DNA from: Bacteroidaceae bacterium
GTDB lineage: Bacteria; Bacteroidota; Bacteroidia; Bacteroidales; Bacteroidaceae
Length of the DNA stretch: 64,000 nt
NCBI GenBank assembly: GCA_017940605.1
Contig: JAGAYF010000040.1
Span: 1 to 64,000, forward strand
Direction of reading: 5' to 3'
The notes under the pieces were generated by a model. That model worked only from the letters and a program-made list of their open reading frames with translations, did not search any database and was not told the origin of the DNA. This document shows, one piece after another, positions 63,885 to 64,000 of the stretch (its first letter is position 1; every line of letters starts with the position of its first letter). Made by a program: the position numbers and the translations under genes.

Positions 63885-64000
63885 TTATTTCATATACACG
63901 TCTGTATCTTCCCAACGGAAGTTCCAAATATACCTGTAATTTTCATCATCAGAATTTGAATCAGCATCTGGACGCATCTCACTATGCACTTCCTTGTATC
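63885..64000 (-). CDS. C-terminal end of a paralogue of the DTV lipoprotein (window edge)
   Basis: Reading the minus strand from the window edge gives an open frame of about 37 codons (YKEVHSEMRPDADSNSDDEN, then YRYIWNFRWEDTDVYMK) ending in TAA at 63885-63887. The last residues match the end of the 60368 protein (FRWEDTEVYMK) almost exactly, so it is a paralogue or carries the same C-terminal domain. The rest of the gene lies outside the window. Its stop is 19 bases from the start of the beta-helix gene. Confidence 0.75.
   Translation of the reverse strand, partial: YKEVHSEMRPDADSNSDDENYRYIWNFRWEDTDVYMK

Overview
The window looks like a chromosomal segment from a member of Bacteroidales, most probably Prevotellaceae. 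Four things point there: secreted proteins with type IX secretion (T9SS) style C-termini next to a porQ gene, a fused lpxC-fabZ, a B12-dependent ribonucleotide reductase, and a recurring Bacteroidetes -7 promoter element (TAnnTTTG), in several places with a -33 TTTG about 20 bases upstream. Base composition is near 50% G+C. No rRNA, phage, plasmid, insertion sequence or CRISPR array was seen; the content is mostly housekeeping and polysaccharide-use genes. The species cannot be named from the sequence.

Layout. 1-6.8 kb: the end of folD, a BspA-like leucine-rich-repeat gene broken by an amber codon, a secreted endonuclease/exonuclease/phosphatase-fold protein behind a small T9SS cargo, tRNA-His, two uncharacterised secreted proteins and a HAD phosphatase. 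6.9-16.3 kb (minus): a clan GH-A glycosidase, then a likely five-gene operon (class A penicillin-binding protein, kdsB, exported MORN protein, glgB, DUF6057-like membrane protein). 16.4-21.3 kb (minus): a secreted phosphatase/phosphodiester glycosidase pair and glnS-dedA. 21.4-25.9 kb: a TfoX-N protein, a Bcr/CflA-type exporter and a second class A PBP. 26-31.9 kb (plus): GH43 and a propeller-like protein, tRNA-Ser (minus), metY-cysK and an orphan LuxR-type regulator. 31.9-42.7 kb: a DUF4369 lipoprotein, S-type sulfatase, iron-sulfur flavoprotein, lipid-anchored nitroreductase, the tonB-like/polyprenyl synthase/tatD operon, the porQ-cmk-ispH operon and xth. 42.8-47.7 kb: a DUF1573 protein, then nrdJ-araD-cupin. 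47.9-56.5 kb (plus): prfA, a beta-class DNA methyltransferase, an HD hydrolase, and the lipid A cluster lpxD, lpxC-fabZ, lpxA, a pRiA4b ORF-3-like gene and miaA. 56.7-64 kb (minus): a GH2 beta-galactosidase and an unusual operon of a signal-less beta-helix protein between lipoprotein-type genes that share a C-terminal motif.

Cell-envelope work dominates: Kdo activation, lipid A, two class A PBPs, TonB, T9SS and polyprenyl diphosphate. Secreted glycan enzymes (GH2, GH43, a GH39/GH5-like enzyme, sulfatase, phosphodiester glycosidase, histidine acid phosphatase) form a second theme.

The most unusual non-coding signal is a dispersed intergenic element found five times. It is a four-box array (AAGGCGTAAAA-like boxes) whose boxes are spaced 22, 21 and 22 bases apart in four copies, while the sequences between boxes vary. 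A second array of 22-base palindromic units lies at 60.14-60.24 kb. The other leads are the beta-helix/lipoprotein operon, miaA without a standard start codon, and the phosphatase/phosphodiester glycosidase pair.
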